64,000 nucleotides of DNA from Pseudolabrys sp035718275 (GTDB lineage Bacteria; Pseudomonadota; Alphaproteobacteria; Rhizobiales; Xanthobacteraceae): assembly GCA_035718275.1 (NCBI GenBank), contig DASTHI010000003.1, positions 62,001-126,000 of the forward strand, read 5' to 3'. Under the pieces are notes generated by a model. The model searched no databases. It was not told the DNA's origin and worked only from the letters and a program-made list of their open reading frames with translations. This document shows positions 42,124-50,705 of this stretch, one piece after another (the stretch's first letter is position 1; each line of letters begins with the position of its first letter). The position numbers were made by a program, and so were the translations under genes.

Positions 42124-42915
42124 ATGACGGCCAGCGTTCGAAATCGGCTGACCTGGACCGAATCAGTGCCTCGATCACTGCGTCATCATGCGCCCTTCTG
42201 GATCAGCATTGTTGCCGGCATCGCGGTTTGGGAGGCGGCGGGCCGGAGCACCAGCGCCGCCTTTATGGTGCCATTCTCAGAGACAATTCACAGGCTATGG
42301 CAGCTGATCGTTGCCGGCGACTTCATTCCTCAACTCCTGGACTCGGCAGTACTCTTCTTCACAGGTTTTGCCATCGCCCTCCTGGTAGGAGCACCGTTCG
42401 GCATGCTGCTGGCGCGAATTCGTGCCCTGCGGATCGGCGTTGAACCATACATCATGATCATCTACGCCACGCCGCTCGTGGCGCTCATCCCCTTTATATT
42501 GTCGCTGATGGGATTCGGATTTGCCCCAAAAGTGCTGGTTGTATTCCTATTTGCTGTATTTCCGGTGATCTACAACACCGTCGAAGGCGCGCGCAGCATC
42601 AAGCCGGAACTGATCGAAGTGGCACGATCATTTCGCTCAAGCGAGTGGGCGCTTTGGCGTGAAGTCATGCTGCCTTATACCCTCCCATTCACGATGACGG
42701 GCGTGCGCCAGGCGATCGGCCGCGCCCTGGTAGGCATGGTCGCGGCCGAGTTTTTCCTCAGCTCGACCGGCCTCGGACAGGTGATCATGGGCGCGTCGCA
42801 GAATTTCGACACGGCGGGGGTGTTTGCCTCGATCTTCGTCATCGGTCTCGTTGGAGTGGCGTTTATGCGAGTGGGTCTCGCCATAGAACGCCATTTTGCC
42901 CGTTGGAGAAACTAG
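42124..42915 (+). CDS. ABC transporter permease, importer 1, first subunit
   Basis: 263 residues with six predicted helices. The EAA-type loop that contacts the ATPase is TVEGARSIKPELIEVARSFRSSEWALWREVMLP, and its Glu-Ala-Arg-Ser pattern is typical of SsuC-like permeases. GRALVGMVAAEFFLSSTGLGQVIM is the conserved last segment. It is followed after 2 bases by a second permease, so the importer appears to be a heterodimer. Most SsuABC systems use one permease gene, so two are worth noting. Confidence 0.92.
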   Translation: MTASVRNRLTWTESVPRSLRHHAPFWISIVAGIAVWEAAGRSTSAAFMVPFSETIHRLWQLIVAGDFIPQLLDSAVLFFTGFAIALLVGAPFGMLLARIRALRIGVEPYIMIIYATPLVALIPFILSLMGFGFAPKVLVVFLFAVFPVIYNTVEGARSIKPELIEVARSFRSSEWALWREVMLPYTLPFTMTGVRQAIGRALVGMVAAEFFLSSTGLGQVIMGASQNFDTAGVFASIFVIGLVGVAFMRVGLAIERHFARWRN

Positions 42916-42917
42916 GC

Positions 42918-43748
42918 GTGACCGAATCGACGGCTCCTGTATCCCTTACCGTCGCATCGGTACGCAAGTCCGATCCGCTTGCCGAACGCGTGCGCACGAC
43001 GTTCATGCCGCGCCTGCTCACCGGCATAGCAATCGTGCTGGCCTGGGAATTCGTGGTGCGCGGGCTGGCGCCAGCCTATGTTGCCAAGCCAAGCACCGTC
43101 CTCATGGCTGTTCCGAAGGTTGTCGTCGATCCCGCATTTCAGAAGGCCACCGGCGCAACCTTGATTGCTGTGGCCGAGGGTCTTGCCATCGCACTGGTGC
43201 TCGGAACCGCGATCGGCCTGCTCATAGGGCGCAGCGCTGCGTTCGACCGTGCCATCCGCCATTACGTCAACGGCTTCTACGCCATGCCGATGATCATCGT
43301 GTTGCCGCTGTTCTCGCTCTGGTTCGGATATTCCAGTGCAACGCGCATTGCCACGATCATATTTGCCGCAATCTTCTCAATCATCGTCAACGTTGCGGAT
43401 GGCGCGCGGTCGGTGCCTAAAGAATATATGGAAGTCGCGCGATCGTTCCGCGCCGATCGCCTCAGCATGTTGACCGGCATCGTGCTGCCGTCGTCGATGC
43501 CATACCTCCTTGCCGGATTTCGGCTTGCGGCCGGACGTGCTCTGATCGGCGCTGTCGTAGCGGAATTCTTCATTTCCATCGGTGGCCTGGGCTATTACAT
43601 TCTCTACAATTCGCGCTCCTATCATCACAATGAGGCCTTCGTCGGCGTGCTGTTGCTCGCGGCATTCGGCGTAGGGTTTGAGTTGCTCGTGAACTGGAGC
43701 ACTCGGCGCTTCATGCCCTGGTACCGCCGTGACGAGAAAGCCGGTTGA
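42918..43748 (+). CDS. ABC transporter permease, importer 1, second subunit
   Basis: 276 residues from a GTG at 42918 that follows the first permease by 2 bases. An in-frame TTG at 42903 would overlap it. Six helices are expected. The loop NVADGARSVPKEYMEVARSFRADRLSMLTGIVLPSSMPYLLAGF is the EAA-type coupling segment, and GRALIGAVVAEFFISIGGLGYYIL the conserved end. It resembles the first permease along its length, so the two probably arose by duplication and pair in the membrane. Confidence 0.92.
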   Translation: MTESTAPVSLTVASVRKSDPLAERVRTTFMPRLLTGIAIVLAWEFVVRGLAPAYVAKPSTVLMAVPKVVVDPAFQKATGATLIAVAEGLAIALVLGTAIGLLIGRSAAFDRAIRHYVNGFYAMPMIIVLPLFSLWFGYSSATRIATIIFAAIFSIIVNVADGARSVPKEYMEVARSFRADRLSMLTGIVLPSSMPYLLAGFRLAAGRALIGAVVAEFFISIGGLGYYILYNSRSYHHNEAFVGVLLLAAFGVGFELLVNWSTRRFMPWYRRDEKAG

Positions 43749-43772
43749 ACTCGGAAAAGGATATCAACGCGA

Positions 43773-44834
43773 ATGTCGTCCGACCCCCGCCTCAAGGCCG
43801 CCATTGCCCATTGGGGCCCGCGCTTTGTCGCCAATGGCGTCGTGCTCACCGATTTCGAGGAAGTGACCTCGTCGATTTCATCTTACGACGAATGGTGCCG
43901 GGCCTGGTCACAGCGCGCCGCCCATCATGAGCAGATTGGGCGCGAGGCGCTAGCGAAGAACCGGACGCTCACAGCAGGAGAATGTTTGCAGCGCGCCGGC
44001 GTCTACTATCATTTTGCTTCGTTCCTGTTCGTCCACGATCAGGCGCAAATGAGATCGGCGCACAAGAAACAGATCGAATGCCGCCAGGCTGCCCTTGCCT
44101 ATCTTCGGCCGCCCGGTGAGCGCGTCGAAATTCCATACCAAGGCAAAACGCTCGCAGGCATTCTGCGCAAACCGGCAGGACTCGAACGGCCGCCGGTGGT
44201 CGTGATGGCTGTAGGGCTGGATTCCACGAAGGAGGAAGGTGACGCCTATGAGGCGCCGTTCCTCGCGCGGGGGCTTGCTACCCTGATCTTCGAGGGACCA
44301 GGGCAAGGCGAGGCGCAATATGATTTCGCGATTCGCGGGGACTACGAGGTCCCGGTGCGAGCGGTCATCGATTTCGTTGCCAAGCGAACCGACCTCGACG
44401 GGAAGCGCATCGGCATGTGGGGCGTCAGTCTCGGCGGCTATTATGCGCCCCGGGCGGCCGCGTTTGACAAACGCATACGCGCCTGCATCGCGCTCGGTGG
44501 CCCGTTCAACTGGGGTGCTGCCTGGGACGGGCTGCCCGAGCTCACGCGCGAAGCCTTCCGGGTGCGAAGCCATTGCAAGACCCAGGAGGAGGCCAGAAAG
44601 AATGCGAACACCCTTTCGCTCGAGGGGATCGCGCAGAACATCACATGCCCCCTGTTCATCGTGAACGGAAGGCTCGATCGCATCGTGCCCGCGGCTGATG
44701 CCGAACGCCTTGCGCGGGAGGCCAAAGGTCCTGTCGAGCTGATGATAGTCGAGGATGGAAACCACATTGCCACGAATCGCGCCTATCGCTGGCGCTCGCA
44801 GAGCGCAGACTGGATGAAGGAGCAGCTGGGTTGA
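43773..44834 (+). CDS. alpha/beta hydrolase (2,6-dihydroxypseudooxynicotine hydrolase-like)
   Basis: 353 residues. An all-helical N-terminal cap (about 15-105) precedes the hydrolase core. The nucleophile is Ser in GVSLGGYYA (near 216). The acid is Asp in NGRLDRIVPAADA, and the base is His in DGNHIATN. The architecture (N-terminal cap, then core) and the LRKP...PPVVVMAVGLDSTKEE block match the DUF1100/FrsA-like group with the C-C bond hydrolase of nicotine degradation. The substrate here is unknown. It starts 24 bases after the second permease and is convergent with the M24 gene (13 bases apart). Its position implies it acts on the imported compound. Confidence 0.85.
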   Translation: MSSDPRLKAAIAHWGPRFVANGVVLTDFEEVTSSISSYDEWCRAWSQRAAHHEQIGREALAKNRTLTAGECLQRAGVYYHFASFLFVHDQAQMRSAHKKQIECRQAALAYLRPPGERVEIPYQGKTLAGILRKPAGLERPPVVVMAVGLDSTKEEGDAYEAPFLARGLATLIFEGPGQGEAQYDFAIRGDYEVPVRAVIDFVAKRTDLDGKRIGMWGVSLGGYYAPRAAAFDKRIRACIALGGPFNWGAAWDGLPELTREAFRVRSHCKTQEEARKNANTLSLEGIAQNITCPLFIVNGRLDRIVPAADAERLAREAKGPVELMIVEDGNHIATNRAYRWRSQSADWMKEQLG

Positions 44835-44847
44835 CGCGGTCCCGACG

Positions 44848-46017
44848 TCACAACTGCGGGAAGCCCCTGGGAAAGGAGTGAAGCCGCTCGATTCCGGTGT
44901 CCGTAATCAGGACCAGCTCTCCGGTTTGCACCCCGGCTTTGCCATCTCGCGTCACCACGTTTGGCTGGATAACGACGGTCTGGCCGGCACGGAATTGCTC
45001 GTCGGGGACCGGGCCAGCCGGACGACTCTTGCACCCGAGAATAGGCGGCAGATAACCGCCGCCATAGCCGTGCAGGAGATCGTCAATGATCGTGAACCCG
45101 GCTTCTTCAATCACCCCTGAAGCCTCGATTACCTGTGCAGGGGTGGCGCCAGCCCGCAGAACTGACGCTATCGCATCGAACGCAGCGTCGGCCGCGGCAT
45201 GTAATTCGCGATAAAGATCGTCGGGCTCTCCGAGCGAAAAGCTGCGCAGCACCTGGCCCGGGTAATCCCAGAAGGCGGCGCTGATTTCCGCCACGACGAC
45301 ATCTCCGATGTGGACCTGGCGCATCCGGGGAAACTGGCGGGGCACGCCGAGATCGGGTGATTTCATCGAGGCGACGCCGACATAATGAATGACATTGACG
45401 CCACCGAACCGGACGTACGCGCGCTCGATCAGGTCACCGAGTTCGCGCTCGTTCAAACCCGGTTTTACGCCGTCGCGCAATGCTGCCATGCCAAGATCGC
45501 TGAAATGTGCGCCAATACGTAGCCATTGCAGCTCCTCGCTCGATTTCACCTGCCGAAGTCGCACGTAGTCGCGGTTGAGATTCTTTGGTGTTCCGAATTT
45601 TGCCGACAGTTTCGTATGCTGTTCGGCGCTGATCAAGCCGAGCACGGCCACCCGGTCCTGACGGGCGCCGCGCCGCTGCAGGACGTCAATGGCCTCGGCA
45701 ATGGACGACTCACGGCCCCAGGCCACATCGGCCTTGTCCGCCAAGATCTTGGCCTGGGGCGCATGGTTGACGTATTGCACGAACAGCGCATCCCGCTCGC
45801 CGGGCGTCAGCACGCCGACCGCTTCGGCAGTAACCGGCCATTGCGTGAGCCATTGCACAACCGAGCCGAAGCGATTAGCTCCGCAAAAAACGAGGTGGTC
45901 GCATTCGTTCTGCGCGAGCAGAGAACTGACCGCATCCCGCCGCCGCGACATCTCCAGATCGGTAAAGCGCGGGTAATCGGTATCGAGAATGCGTTGCAGA
46001 TTTGCCGAAAGCTTCAC
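44848..46017 (-). CDS. M24 (aminopeptidase P/creatinase-fold) hydrolase with altered metal ligands
   Basis: 389 residues from a GTG at 46017, which overlaps the stop of the RidA gene by 4 bases. An N-terminal creatinase-like domain (about 1-150) is followed by a pita-bread domain (about 165-389). The usual metal ligands are largely missing. The Asp-Asp region reads VVVAEISAAFWDYPGQVLRS, the HE region reads HGYGGGYLPPILG, and the two Glu regions read VVIQPNVV and VQTGELVLITD. Creatinase-type members work without metal using a His. HGYGG may supply it, so this is likely a creatinase-like C-N hydrolase of unknown substrate, not a metallopeptidase. Confidence 0.82.
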   Translation of the reverse strand: MKLSANLQRILDTDYPRFTDLEMSRRRDAVSSLLAQNECDHLVFCGANRFGSVVQWLTQWPVTAEAVGVLTPGERDALFVQYVNHAPQAKILADKADVAWGRESSIAEAIDVLQRRGARQDRVAVLGLISAEQHTKLSAKFGTPKNLNRDYVRLRQVKSSEELQWLRIGAHFSDLGMAALRDGVKPGLNERELGDLIERAYVRFGGVNVIHYVGVASMKSPDLGVPRQFPRMRQVHIGDVVVAEISAAFWDYPGQVLRSFSLGEPDDLYRELHAAADAAFDAIASVLRAGATPAQVIEASGVIEEAGFTIIDDLLHGYGGGYLPPILGCKSRPAGPVPDEQFRAGQTVVIQPNVVTRDGKAGVQTGELVLITDTGIERLHSFPRGFPQL

Positions 46018-46472
46018 GTGGCCTTCTTCGGCAATGCGACGATCATATCGAGTTCGACGCGCGCTCCCGGCGAGGAGAGCTGGTTGATACACACCGTGGT
46101 GCTGGCGGGCCGCCAATCACCGAAATATTTTGCCATCGTGCGGTGCATCGCATCGGCATCACGGAAGTCGGTCAAATACTTCGTTATCTTCACCACGTCG
46201 CGCCAATCCGCTCCGACATGGTCGAGGATGGACTTTATTGCTGCCATCGAGCGCTCCGTCTGCTCTTCAATCGAATGCGGATGCACGTGTTCGGAATCGA
46301 CGTGCGGGTGCTTGTGATAGAGCGGCGAAGCAGTGGCACCGGAGACAAACATGAGATCGCAAGCCCCCGTAATGTGAATGGCCGGCGCGTACGGCATCGT
46401 ATGCGCCTCTTCAGGCTTGGGATGCACGGGCTCGAGTTTGAAGGTCTTCTGAGGCTTTGTCATAACAGTCAT
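46014..46472 (-). CDS. RidA/YjgF-family protein
   Basis: 152 residues from the ATG at 46472 with AAGGAG 8 bases upstream. The core has MFVSGATASPLYH, MAAIKSILDHVGADWRDVVKITKYLTD and the C-terminal TTVCINQLSSPGARVELDMIVALP, with the Arg of ARVELD at the position that binds the carboxylate of enamine substrates in RidA. An extra His-rich insert (KHPHVDSEHVHPHS, near 71-84) is not standard and may bind metal. RidA-type proteins hydrolyse reactive enamines/imines or act in breakdown pathways. It is coupled to the M24 gene by a GTGA overlap and lies just after the importer 2 permease. Confidence 0.88.
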   Translation of the reverse strand: MTVMTKPQKTFKLEPVHPKPEEAHTMPYAPAIHITGACDLMFVSGATASPLYHKHPHVDSEHVHPHSIEEQTERSMAAIKSILDHVGADWRDVVKITKYLTDFRDADAMHRTMAKYFGDWRPASTTVCINQLSSPGARVELDMIVALPKKAT

Positions 46473-46506
46473 TTCAGCACTCCTTCGAATCTCCCAAGGG
46501 TTCTTC

Positions 46507-47319
46507 TCAGTCCACACGCCAATTGCCGAGCGCAGCGTCCACCGCGTCTTGCAGCTTCGTGACGATTATTCCCAGAATAGCGAGCACAATGAGCACTGCG
46601 AATACCTGCTCAGTTTCCAGAATTTGACCGGCCAGATACAGTCGGGCGCCGAGGCCCGTCTTGCCGACCACCATCTCGGCCGCGACCACGAGAATGATCG
46701 AAACGCCGAGGCCAAGCCGCATGCCTGCAAAGATGGACGGGATGGCGCTCGGCAGCAGCACTCGGCGCATGATCTGTTGCGGCTTGGCACCCAGATCGCG
46801 GGCGGCCAGCACAAGACCAGGGTCGCACTGGCTGACGCCTAAAACCGTGTTGATCACGATCGGAAAGATCGCGCCAAGAAAGCTGATCGTCAGCATGAAG
46901 GGGCCGCCGGTGCCCAGCCAGATGATCAGCAGCGGAATGAGGGTTATCTTCGGGAGCGGATACAGCGCGGCGATAAACATATCCGCGACCGCCCGGGCCC
47001 GAAACGAAGTTGCGATCCAAAGTCCCAGGATCGTGCCGCAAGCCAGCGCGATGGCAAAGCCCGCAAATATGCGCCAGAGCGTAACGCCGAGATCGATCGC
47101 AAGACCTCCGCTTCCGAACAGCGCGACAAGCGCGACCACAATTTGCGATGGGCGGGGAAGATAAAGAGCGGATACCCCGAATATCCGGGCAGTGAACTCC
47201 CATACCAGCAGTACAAGTGCGATGGAGCCCCAGCCCAGCACGCGCGGGTCGTCCAGGGGAGAATACCGTTCTGACGCCGGCTGCTGCGGACCGTCCTTCG
47301 TGGCCTGTGTGAGACTCAT
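46507..47319 (-). CDS. ABC transporter permease (SsuC/TauC-like), importer 2
   Basis: 270 residues from the ATG at 47319, which overlaps the ATPase stop by 4 bases (ATGA). The frame is open for another 240 codons through the ATPase gene, but that part is antisense-to-frame noise. Six helices are expected. The coupling loop is NTVLGVSQCDPGLVLAARDLGAKPQQIMRRVLLPSAIP, and GLGVSIILVVAAEMVVGKTGLGARLYL the conserved end. It is a single permease, so this importer probably uses a homodimer, in contrast to importer 1. Confidence 0.93.
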   Translation of the reverse strand: MSLTQATKDGPQQPASERYSPLDDPRVLGWGSIALVLLVWEFTARIFGVSALYLPRPSQIVVALVALFGSGGLAIDLGVTLWRIFAGFAIALACGTILGLWIATSFRARAVADMFIAALYPLPKITLIPLLIIWLGTGGPFMLTISFLGAIFPIVINTVLGVSQCDPGLVLAARDLGAKPQQIMRRVLLPSAIPSIFAGMRLGLGVSIILVVAAEMVVGKTGLGARLYLAGQILETEQVFAVLIVLAILGIIVTKLQDAVDAALGNWRVD

Positions 47320-48125
47320 GCGTTGGTTTCCTCTCCGCTGATCATGGCCCGCATGACCTCTTCGCGAAGCAATCCATAGATTCGGTCGAACAGCGCTGAA
47401 AACTGCGGATCCTTTGTCGTCGCAACGCTCCGAGGACGCGGCAGATCGACTTCGATCTGCGCAGCGACGCGTCCGGGTCGTGCGGTCATCACCAGAATTG
47501 TATCGGCGAGCAGGATCGCCTCTTCGATGGAATGCGTGACGAGGATCGCCGTGGTGCCGCCGGTCTCGACCAACTGCGCCAGCTGTTCCTGAAGCACCAG
47601 CCGTGTCTGCGCATCGAGCGCTCCGAACGGCTCGTCGAGCAGGAGCACTTCCGGTTCCATCACGAGCGCGCGGGCGAGTCCCACCCGTTGCCGCATGCCG
47701 CCCGAAAGCTGCCGCGGGTAACGATATTCGAATCCGGAAAGATCGACGGCGGCGATGGCGTTGCCTGCCCGCGCATTGCGTTCCGTATGCGGGACGCCGG
47801 CAAGATCGAGCCCAAACGCCACATTGTCTATGACAGTCAGCCAGGGAAACAGATTGAAGGCCTGCCAGACGGTGGACATTGCAGGTCGCGTGGTTTCGGC
47901 GCCGCTCTCGGCCAGCCGGAACCGCAATCGACCGCGTGTCGGCTCGAGGAAGCCGCGCGCAATCTGCAAAAGCGTGCTCTTTCCGCAACCGCTTGGTCCG
48001 ATGAGCGCGGTCACTTTTCCCGGTTCGAAGCGGCAAGTCACCGCTTCGAGCGCGATAGTGGGCGCCGCCGATGCAGGTGCAAACGTCAGGCCTACGTCGT
48101 CGAACTCGATCGCAACCGCCGGCAT
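47316..48125 (-). CDS. ABC transporter ATP-binding protein, importer 2
   Basis: 269 residues. Walker A GPSGCGKST near residue 43, Q-loop STVWQAFNLFPWLTV, signature LSGGMRQRVGLARAL, Walker B LLLDEPFGALD and switch THSIEEA. It belongs to the nitrate/sulfonate/taurine ATPase group. It is the middle gene of SBP-ATPase-permease-RidA-M24 on the minus strand, 16 bases after the binding-protein gene. Confidence 0.95.
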   Translation of the reverse strand: MPAVAIEFDDVGLTFAPASAAPTIALEAVTCRFEPGKVTALIGPSGCGKSTLLQIARGFLEPTRGRLRFRLAESGAETTRPAMSTVWQAFNLFPWLTVIDNVAFGLDLAGVPHTERNARAGNAIAAVDLSGFEYRYPRQLSGGMRQRVGLARALVMEPEVLLLDEPFGALDAQTRLVLQEQLAQLVETGGTTAILVTHSIEEAILLADTILVMTARPGRVAAQIEVDLPRPRSVATTKDPQFSALFDRIYGLLREEVMRAMISGEETNA

Positions 48126-48141
48126 GCCCTTGAGGCGACGA

Positions 48142-49197
48142 TCAGGTGAACGGATTGCTCTTGCTCAGTCTGGCGTCGGCTTCGGTTGCCGGCGAAAGGT
48201 CGAACAATTGCTCCTTGGTCACCGTTGCGTTGACCAGCTTGATCTTGTTCCAGAACTTTCCCTGGTCAATGCACGATTCAACGTTCGGCATTCCTTTCTC
48301 GTCGAACCAGGTCCAGCGCGGAGCCGCACGCTCGATCAGAGGTGCGGGCACTTTGGTCGCGTCGGAAATGATCTTTATGACCTCGGCATCCTTGGCCGCA
48401 GCGGCCTTGTTGAACAGGCGCCCTGCATGCGTGTGCACCATCGCGAAACGCACCGCGGCAGATTTGTTCTCTGACAGGAACTTGGAGGACATCACCCAGC
48501 ATGCGAGCTGAGCATTCGGCTCAATATCCGAACCTGCGCCGATGATCTTGCCGACGTTGTTTTTCTCGGCGAGATAAGCGAGCGGCACCGGGATGTTCGC
48601 AGCATCGGCCTGCCCCGCGCCCATCAGCTTGATCATGTCCGGATATGGCATCCCGCTAGACCAGTTCAGGTCAGTGGTCGGGTCAAGGCCGGCTTTTTCA
48701 GCAGCACGCCCAAACAGATACTGGTCGATGCTTCCGGGCGCCTGAATCGCAATTTTCTTGCCCTTAAGCAGCTTGGCCTTGTCGGTCGAAGTGTAGCCGG
48801 CGTCATACATCGCATTGCTCGCGACAATAGTCATTGACCCGGAGCCCGGCTTTTCGATGCCCCGGTCGAGTATCAGCTTGTACGGTGCGCCTTTGGCAAC
48901 GGCATTGAACAGCCCGGCATTGAGAGTCGATGCCGTGAGATCGAGTTCGCCGGCAACGAGCGCCGGCATGGCCAACGCGCCGTCCGCGAAATATTTCAGC
49001 TCAACGTCGAGATTGACCTTCTCGAAGTATTTTTTCGCTTCGGCAATGAAGATCGGCCCCGAGGAGATGAGCCGCACCAGTCCGACACGAATTTTAGTGC
49101 GGGGCTCTTGCGCACGCAGCCGGCGCGGAAATGCGCTGGCCAGACCGATCGCTGCACTGCCGCCGATCAGCCGCCGGCGGTTGATGGATATCGGCAT
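48142..49197 (-). CDS. ABC transporter substrate-binding protein (NMT1-like), importer 2
   Basis: 351 residues. A Tat-type signal is visible (RRRLIGGSAAIGLASA, residues 7-22), unlike the Sec signal of the binding protein of importer 1, so it may fold in the cytoplasm before export. The mature domain has GLVRLISSGPIFIAEAKKYFEKVNLDVEL and LVAGELDLTASTLNAGLFNAVAKG, the NMT1/SsuA pattern. The ligand is not predictable. First gene of the second importer operon, divergent from the lyase gene across 158 bases that probably hold both promoters. Confidence 0.92.
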   Translation of the reverse strand: MPISINRRRLIGGSAAIGLASAFPRRLRAQEPRTKIRVGLVRLISSGPIFIAEAKKYFEKVNLDVELKYFADGALAMPALVAGELDLTASTLNAGLFNAVAKGAPYKLILDRGIEKPGSGSMTIVASNAMYDAGYTSTDKAKLLKGKKIAIQAPGSIDQYLFGRAAEKAGLDPTTDLNWSSGMPYPDMIKLMGAGQADAANIPVPLAYLAEKNNVGKIIGAGSDIEPNAQLACWVMSSKFLSENKSAAVRFAMVHTHAGRLFNKAAAAKDAEVIKIISDATKVPAPLIERAAPRWTWFDEKGMPNVESCIDQGKFWNKIKLVNATVTKEQLFDLSPATEADARLSKSNPFT

Positions 49198-49355
49198 GAC
49201 TTATCCTCCCGGGAGACCATTGCTTGAACTTCTTACAATCAGCCTAGCAACGCCCCTGCAGCGCTGCAACGGCAGCCGAATGCGGCAATTGGACGGGAGA
49301 GGAGCTTGATCGGGCGTGCCGAAGGACTAACGTGCAACCGACAGGAGAGTCCCGA

Positions 49356-50705
49356 ATGGCTTCAACGATCCTCGATTCCGCAGTGTTTCGCAATATCTTC
49401 ACGACCGAGTCCATGCGGAAAGTTTTCTCCGATGAAAATAGGGTGCAGAAGTATCTCGATTTCGAGGCCGCACTCGCACGTGCGCAAGCGAAGCTTGGCA
49501 TCATTCCGCGGCAGGCTGCGGATGAAATCATCCGTAATTGCCACGTCGATAAAATCGAGATGGCGAAATTGCGCGAAGCCACCGAAAGAATTGGCTACCC
49601 GGTTCTCCCTGTGGTCCAGCAGCTCGTGAAGCTTTGCAGAGATGGCCTCGGCGAGTGGTGCCATTGGGGTGCGACAACGCAGGACGTCACCGATACCGCA
49701 ACCATCCTGCAAATCCGCGAGGCCCTGTCGCTTGTGGAAGACGACATCAACGGCATTGGCGAAGCCCTCGCTGTTCTTGCGAGCAAGTATCGCGACACTC
49801 CAATGGCCGGACGCAGCAATCTTCAACAGGCCGTACCGATCACCTTTGGCTACAAGATGGCCACCATGCTGGCGGCCTTCGAGCGGCACCGGCAACGCCT
49901 TAAGGAATTGAGCCCACGCGTGCTGGTCGGAGAGTTCGGTGGGGCGGCTGGAACTCTGTCATCGCTTGGAGAGGACGGACTCAAGGTCCAGGACGAGCTG
50001 ATGACCGAGCTCAATCTCGGGCAGCCCGAAATCTCCTGGCACACCGTGCGTGACCGCATCGCGGAGGTCGGCTGCTTTCTCGGTCTCGTGACCGGAAGTT
50101 GCGGCAAGATTGCTTTTGACATCAAGCTGCTGATGCAGACGGAGGTTGAGGAAGTCTACGAGCCATTTCACGCCGGACGCGGATCATCATCGACCATGCC
50201 GCAGAAGCGCAATCCGATTTCGTCCGTCTATATCACGGCGCAGAGCGCAATGGTCCGCCAGCTCGTGGCGGCATTGCTCGAAGCGCAGGTCGAGGACCAC
50301 GAACGCTCCACAGGGCCATGGGAGATCGAGTGGATCGCGCTGCCGGAAATCTTCATGCTTTCCGCCGGCGCGCTGGCACAGACCCGGTTTGTGCTCGAGG
50401 GCCTGCAGGTCAATACTGAAAAAATGCGCGCCAATTTGGACATCACCAACGGGCTGATCATGTCGGAGGCCGTAATGATGGGACTGGGCGCCGATCTCGG
50501 GCGCAACAAGGCTCACGATCTCGTCTACGACATCTGCCGCGAGGTCGTGAAAACCGGACGACCGCTGATCGACCTCCTTCTCGAGAACGAGGAAATCACC
50601 AAGCATGCAGATCGTAAGAAACTCGAAGGCTTGGTCGATCCTGCAAATTATCTCGGGGTTGCGGGGGAAATGGTCGATCGTGTGCTGAAGATTCACAAGA
50701 ACTAG
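49356..50705 (+). CDS. aspartase/fumarase-superfamily lyase (adenylosuccinate lyase/CMLE-like)
   Basis: 449 residues from the ATG at 49356 with AGGAGAG 6 bases upstream. The superfamily signature GRGSSSTMPQKRNPISS (near 268-284) carries the catalytic Ser loop. WCHWGATTQDVTDTA and AGRSNLQQAVPITFGYK are the two other conserved regions. It resembles 3-carboxy-cis,cis-muconate cycloisomerase and adenylosuccinate lyase, and is not the housekeeping purB (which is shorter in some conserved blocks). Members break C-N or C-O bonds next to carboxylates. Its position beside importer 2 suggests a breakdown step in the same pathway. The stop overlaps the convergent MFS gene by 4 bases. Confidence 0.88.
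   Translation: MASTILDSAVFRNIFTTESMRKVFSDENRVQKYLDFEAALARAQAKLGIIPRQAADEIIRNCHVDKIEMAKLREATERIGYPVLPVVQQLVKLCRDGLGEWCHWGATTQDVTDTATILQIREALSLVEDDINGIGEALAVLASKYRDTPMAGRSNLQQAVPITFGYKMATMLAAFERHRQRLKELSPRVLVGEFGGAAGTLSSLGEDGLKVQDELMTELNLGQPEISWHTVRDRIAEVGCFLGLVTGSCGKIAFDIKLLMQTEVEEVYEPFHAGRGSSSTMPQKRNPISSVYITAQSAMVRQLVAALLEAQVEDHERSTGPWEIEWIALPEIFMLSAGALAQTRFVLEGLQVNTEKMRANLDITNGLIMSEAVMMGLGADLGRNKAHDLVYDICREVVKTGRPLIDLLLENEEITKHADRKKLEGLVDPANYLGVAGEMVDRVLKIHKN

Noticed and set aside
46507..48036. A 509-codon frame suggesting a fusion of an unknown N-terminus with the importer 2 permease
   Set aside because: The N-terminal 240 codons overlap the ATPase gene in another frame and are low-quality. 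The permease has a proper ATG overlapping the ATPase stop by 4 bases.
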